From NCBI GenBank assembly GCA_002305315.1, contig DBQQ01000016.1:104823-153367 (forward strand): a DNA stretch of 48,545 bases. The letters are read 5' to 3'. Under the pieces are notes generated by a model. It searched no databases, was not told the DNA's origin, and saw nothing but the letters and a program-made list of their open reading frames with translations. Position 1 is the first letter of the stretch. Each line of letters begins with the position of its first letter. The DNA comes from Clostridiales bacterium UBA1390 (GTDB lineage: Bacteria > Bacillota > Clostridia > Lachnospirales > Bianqueaceae). This document shows, in pieces, positions 45,594 through 48,545 of this stretch. The position numbers were made by a program, and so were the translations under genes.

Positions 45594-47270
45594 GTGTTAT
45601 TACGAGGATCACAGATTGTTCTGGAATGTTTGAAGGAACAGAAGGTGGATACGATTTTCGGTTATCCGGGAGGTCAGGTGCTGGAAATCTATAACGCGCT
45701 GTATGATTATAAAGATTCGATCCGGCATATTTTGACCAGTCATGAGCAGGGAGCTGCGCATGCCGCAGACGGATATGCGAGAGCCACCGGCAAAGTGGGA
45801 GTATGCCTTGCGACTTCGGGACCGGGCGCCACGAATTTGGTCACCGGTATTGCGACCGCGTATATGGATTCTGTGCCCATGGTGGCGATTACAGGCAATG
45901 TGCCGAATCATTTATTGGGAAAGGATAGCTTCCAGGAGGTGGATATCACCGGTATTACCATGCCGATTACCAAGCATAACTTCATTGTGAAGCGTGCGGA
46001 AGACATTGCAGATACGATGCGGCGCGCCTTTAAGATTGCGAAATCCGGTCGGCCGGGTCCGGTACTGGTGGATATCGTCAAGGATGCTACAGTGAATACC
46101 GCCGAATATGAGTATCAGGAGCCTGAAGAGATTAAGCCCATGACGGATTATATCTCGGAAAAGGCGTTGGATGCGGCAGTAGAAATGATCAAAAGCGCTC
46201 GGCAGCCATTTCTGTATATTGGTGGTGGTGCGGTGATCTCCAACGCCAGCAAGGAGTTGGTTGAGTTTGCAGAAAAACTGCAGATCCCGGTGGGATCCAG
46301 CCTGATGGGGTTGGGAGGTTTTCCGGGAGATCATCCGAATTTCACAGGAATGATCGGTATGCATGGAACGAAGGTTTCTAACATCAGTGTCATGCACTCG
46401 GATTTGCTGATTGTTGCGGGAGCGAGGTTTAGTGATCGTGTGATCAGCAAAGCGTCTACTTTTGCGAAAAACGCCAAGATTCTGCAAATCGACGTAGATG
46501 CGGCGGAAGTGGATAAGAATGTGGTGACGACGCAGCATATCATCGGAGATGTGAAACATGTATTTGCGGAATTGAATCGACGGCTGGAAGATTTTCCGAT
46601 TGACAATGGTGGGTGGCTTCGGGCTGTCCAGGAAAATAAGAAGCGGTATCCGATTTCTGTAGCACATGATGGGGTCCTTCATGGAGGATATGTGATTCGT
46701 CGGATCTATGATCTGGTAGGAGAACAGGCGATCATTGCGACGGAGGTGGGACAGCACCAGATGTGGACGGCGCTGTATTATCCATTCAAGGAGCCGAGGA
46801 CGCTGATTACATCTGGAGGCCTGGGCACTATGGGATATGGGCTGGGGGCCAGTATGGGCGCACAGCTGGGAAGACCGGATAAGCGAGTGTTTAATATTGC
46901 CGGGGATGGAAGTTTTCGGATGAATCTGAATGAATTGGCAACGGCAAAGTATTATAATATCCCGATTATCGAAGTGGTCATGAACAATCAGACACTGGGT
47001 ATGGTGCGGCAATGGCAGACACTGTTTTATCATCATCGGTATTCTCAGACAGATTTGGATCGAGGCCCTGATTTTGATAAGCTGGGAGAGGCTTTTGGGA
47101 TTCCCACGGTGCATATCAGTAAGCCGGAACAGGTGGATGACGCAATCCGAAAATGTATGGCGGAGCGGGGCCCGAGTATGCTGATTTGCGATATTCCGAT
47201 CGATGATAAGGTGTTTCCGATGGTAGCGCCGGGAAGCTCCATCGAAGATATTATTATGGAAGAGGATTAA
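45594..47270 (+). CDS. ilvB: Acetolactate synthase large (catalytic) subunit
   Basis: A 558-aa thiamine diphosphate enzyme forming acetolactate or acetohydroxybutyrate. Catalytic glutamate E51 (TSHEQGAAHAADGYAR), FAD/regulatory middle domain, and TPP motif GDGSFRMNLNELATA near 440 with VVMNNQTLGMVRQWQ. The start is GTG 45594, nine bases after AAGGAGGAG; a nearby ATG at 45589 is out of frame. Last gene of the operon, 50 bp after ilvD. Confidence 0.97.
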   Translation: MLLRGSQIVLECLKEQKVDTIFGYPGGQVLEIYNALYDYKDSIRHILTSHEQGAAHAADGYARATGKVGVCLATSGPGATNLVTGIATAYMDSVPMVAITGNVPNHLLGKDSFQEVDITGITMPITKHNFIVKRAEDIADTMRRAFKIAKSGRPGPVLVDIVKDATVNTAEYEYQEPEEIKPMTDYISEKALDAAVEMIKSARQPFLYIGGGAVISNASKELVEFAEKLQIPVGSSLMGLGGFPGDHPNFTGMIGMHGTKVSNISVMHSDLLIVAGARFSDRVISKASTFAKNAKILQIDVDAAEVDKNVVTTQHIIGDVKHVFAELNRRLEDFPIDNGGWLRAVQENKKRYPISVAHDGVLHGGYVIRRIYDLVGEQAIIATEVGQHQMWTALYYPFKEPRTLITSGGLGTMGYGLGASMGAQLGRPDKRVFNIAGDGSFRMNLNELATAKYYNIPIIEVVMNNQTLGMVRQWQTLFYHHRYSQTDLDRGPDFDKLGEAFGIPTVHISKPEQVDDAIRKCMAERGPSMLICDIPIDDKVFPMVAPGSSIEDIIMEED

Positions 47271-47284
47271 ATTTGTACATCTTC

Positions 47285-47314
47285 TTTACAAGCAGAAAAG
47301 AGTTATGATATAAT
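47285..47314 (+). promoter_or_regulatory. Promoter for the small hypothetical gene
   Basis: TTTACA (47285-47290), 18-bp spacer, TATAAT (47309-47314). A perfect 9-bp hairpin (47324-47332 with 47338-47346) follows at the likely start of the transcript, with no T-run. Confidence 0.65.
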
Positions 47315-47372
47315 GGTCGCATACAGGGGAGATACAGTCTCCCCTGAGTTGACCAATATAGGGGGGATCATC

Positions 47373-47666
47373 ATGAAACATGATAAAATCATGTATGACA
47401 AGACAGAGATTATCGTGGTTGATGAGACGGGAAAAAGACCGGCCCTGTTGAATCTGACCTACGATAAGATTACGAGCATTGCTTTTGACAAATGTAAGGA
47501 GGGCCTTTTTGGGAAACCTTCAGAAAAAATCTCGATCACTGTACGCGGCAAGGAAAAACCGTTGGTGTATTATAAGGGAAAAGAAAAAGAGAAATTTGAC
47601 CGTTATAAAGAGATGCTGACCAAGTTTGCTAAGGATAATAAGGTTTCTTTTTACAATAATCTATAA
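47373..47666 (+). CDS. Small hypothetical protein, possibly PH-like
   Basis: A 97-aa soluble protein not firmly recognised. It alternates short beta-like strands (KTEIIVVDETGKRPALLNL ... ISITVRGKEKPLVYYKGK) and ends in a helix (KFDRYKEMLTKFAKDN), a pattern seen in small PH-like domain proteins. Well-supported start with TAGGGGGGATC. Own promoter and terminator; no functional clue from neighbours. Confidence 0.75.
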   Translation: MKHDKIMYDKTEIIVVDETGKRPALLNLTYDKITSIAFDKCKEGLFGKPSEKISITVRGKEKPLVYYKGKEKEKFDRYKEMLTKFAKDNKVSFYNNL

Positions 47667-47672
47667 GTAAGG

Positions 47673-47706
47673 AGGCCACCATGCGGATATGAGTATGGCG
47701 GCCTTT
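47673..47706 (+). terminator. Terminator after the small hypothetical gene
   Basis: AGGCCACCAT (47673-47682) pairs with ATGGCGGCCT (47695-47704) with one mismatch, then TTTCT. The HAD gene begins right after it. Confidence 0.7.
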
Positions 47707-47728
47707 CTGTATGAAAGAGGGGAAAAAA

Positions 47729-48394
47729 GTGAAGAAGGCCGCGATTTTTGATTTGGACGGCACTTTGTTGTATAGTTTGGAGGATTTGGGGAATAGTACC
47801 AATGCGGCACTGCGGGAGTTTGGATTTCCAGAACGTTCGCTGGAGGAAGTTCGGCGTTTTGTCGGCAATGGCGTGGCGATGTTGATTCATCGTGCGGTAC
47901 CTTTGGGAACGGATGCTTCTACAGAGGCTGCGTGCCTAAAATACTTTCAGGAATATTATCAGAAACACATGCAGGATCGGACGAGGCCTTATGACGGTAT
48001 CCTGAATATGCTGGATTGCCTGCATGAGATGGGCATTCAAACAGGGATCCTATCCAATAAATTTCATCAGGCGGTGTGTGCACTCAGCCGAATTTACTTT
48101 GGAGATCGAATCGACATGGCGCAGGGAGAGCAGCCGGGGATTCCCCGAAAGCCAGATCCCGCGGGGTTGAATCAGCTCATGCGCAGGCTGGGCGTGGGTC
48201 CGGAAGAAACAGTCTATCTGGGAGATTCTCCAGAAGATGCGCTGACAGCACAAAATGCGGGAGTGGATTTTATTGGCGTCACATGGGGATATCGCACATT
48301 AGGCCAGCTTCGAGAAGCGGGAACCAGGGAATGGATCAATCGACCGGACCAGCTTGCGGTAGAACTTCGACAGAAGATACGCGGAAACGGGTGA
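47729..48394 (+). CDS. HAD hydrolase, phosphoglycolate phosphatase-like
   Basis: About 221 aa from GTG 47729 (227 from ATG 47711). Motif I FDLDGTLL, motif II/III region TGILSNKF and RKPDP, motif IV GDSPEDALTAQNAGVDFIGVTWGYR give a complete HAD catalytic set of the Gph/PpaX type. It dephosphorylates small phospho-metabolites such as phosphoglycolate or pyrophosphate; the substrate is not clear. GTG 47729 is preferred since AGAGGGG is 7 nt before it, whereas ATG 47711 has no ribosome site and lies against the preceding terminator. Confidence 0.88.
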   Translation: MKKAAIFDLDGTLLYSLEDLGNSTNAALREFGFPERSLEEVRRFVGNGVAMLIHRAVPLGTDASTEAACLKYFQEYYQKHMQDRTRPYDGILNMLDCLHEMGIQTGILSNKFHQAVCALSRIYFGDRIDMAQGEQPGIPRKPDPAGLNQLMRRLGVGPEETVYLGDSPEDALTAQNAGVDFIGVTWGYRTLGQLREAGTREWINRPDQLAVELRQKIRGNG

Positions 48395-48412
48395 AAACTT
48401 TTGCCTATTTTT

Positions 48413-48539
48413 TGAAAAAAAGAGTTGACAAAGGGTAGGAGGAAGTGGTATACTATAACTCGCGCCTGAAACGGGGGAACCCAAAAGGCGGTCAACTCGA
48501 AAAAAACATCGAAAAAGATGAAAAAAAGAGTTGACAAAG
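48413..48539 (+). repeat. 21-bp direct repeat carrying two -35 boxes
   Basis: An identical 21-bp segment, A-rich and ending GAGTTGACAAAG, occurs at 48413-48433 and 48519-48539, 106 bp apart. Each copy holds a TTGACA box behind an A7 tract. A reverse copy GTCAACTC (48491-48498) lies between them. Confidence 0.85.
48425..48454 (+). promoter_or_regulatory. Strong promoter, probably the first of a tandem rRNA-type set
   Basis: TTGACA (48425-48430), 18-bp spacer, TATACT (48449-48454), preceded by an A-rich UP-like tract. A second TTGACA at 48531-48536 is cut before its -10 box by the window end. Tandem duplicated promoters of this form are usual before rRNA operons; the transcribed gene is outside the window. 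Confidence 0.6.
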
Positions 48540-48545
48540 AGAAGA

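Overview
The window looks like chromosome from an anaerobic, spore-forming Bacillota, most likely a clostridial (Lachnospiraceae-type) gut bacterium. The evidence is a spoIIID-type sporulation regulator, a SufCBDSU iron-sulfur operon behind an IscR-like Rrf2 regulator, a T-box leader in front of a branched-chain amino acid operon, many TTGACA-17-TATAAT promoters with strong AGGAGG ribosome sites, and base composition near 50% GC. No insertion sequence, phage gene, CRISPR array or tRNA gene was seen. The genus is inference.

Layout. 1-6000 holds housekeeping metabolism: an aldo-keto reductase (minus), pepF and pepT, a class II fructose-bisphosphate aldolase and a sugar-nucleotidyltransferase-like protein. 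6060-11460 is an Fe-S assembly locus: an Rrf2/IscR-like regulator diverges from sufC-sufB-sufD-sufS-sufU. sufD carries an in-frame TGA at what should be codon 11. 11550-14000 has a small membrane protein and a cytoplasmic-looking BMP-family protein with a ParB-like N-terminal domain. 14190-19670 has a zinc-finger Clp ATPase (ClpE-like), then the uronate genes uxaB and uxaA.

19700-23750 holds a flavodoxin-domain protein and an unknown protein (both minus), then an iron-containing alcohol dehydrogenase and a GH29 alpha-L-fucosidase (plus). 23790-30280 is transport: a NatAB-type ABC-2 exporter and a LysR regulator on the minus strand, diverging from a two-gene heterodimeric ABC exporter with one degenerate ATP site. 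30420-34400 is a regulatory and accessory stretch: spoIIID, a long inverted repeat, a padR-DUF2812-GNAT operon, structured noncoding DNA, a small basic protein interrupted at an A10 tract, and an XRE-cupin regulator. 34580-37080 holds tgt, ybaK, yajC and rpsU.

37340-47270 is one biosynthetic block behind a T-box leader, probably leucine-specific: ilvN-ilvC-cimA-leuC-leuD-leuB-ilvD-ilvB. The first condensing enzyme looks like citramalate synthase rather than isopropylmalate synthase. The genes therefore form a pyruvate-to-isoleucine (threonine-independent) route, and the Leu and Val branches share most of the enzymes. 47280-48545 has a small hypothetical protein, a HAD phosphatase, and tandem strong promoters joined by a 21-bp direct repeat. 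Those promoters resemble the start of an rRNA operon that would lie beyond the window.

Nothing here is a clearly new multi-gene system. The observations most worth checking are the sufD stop codon, the A10 frame interruption, the ParB-like/BMP fusion, the hairpin that hides a ribosome site before the flavodoxin gene, and the pairing of a leucine T-box with cimA.
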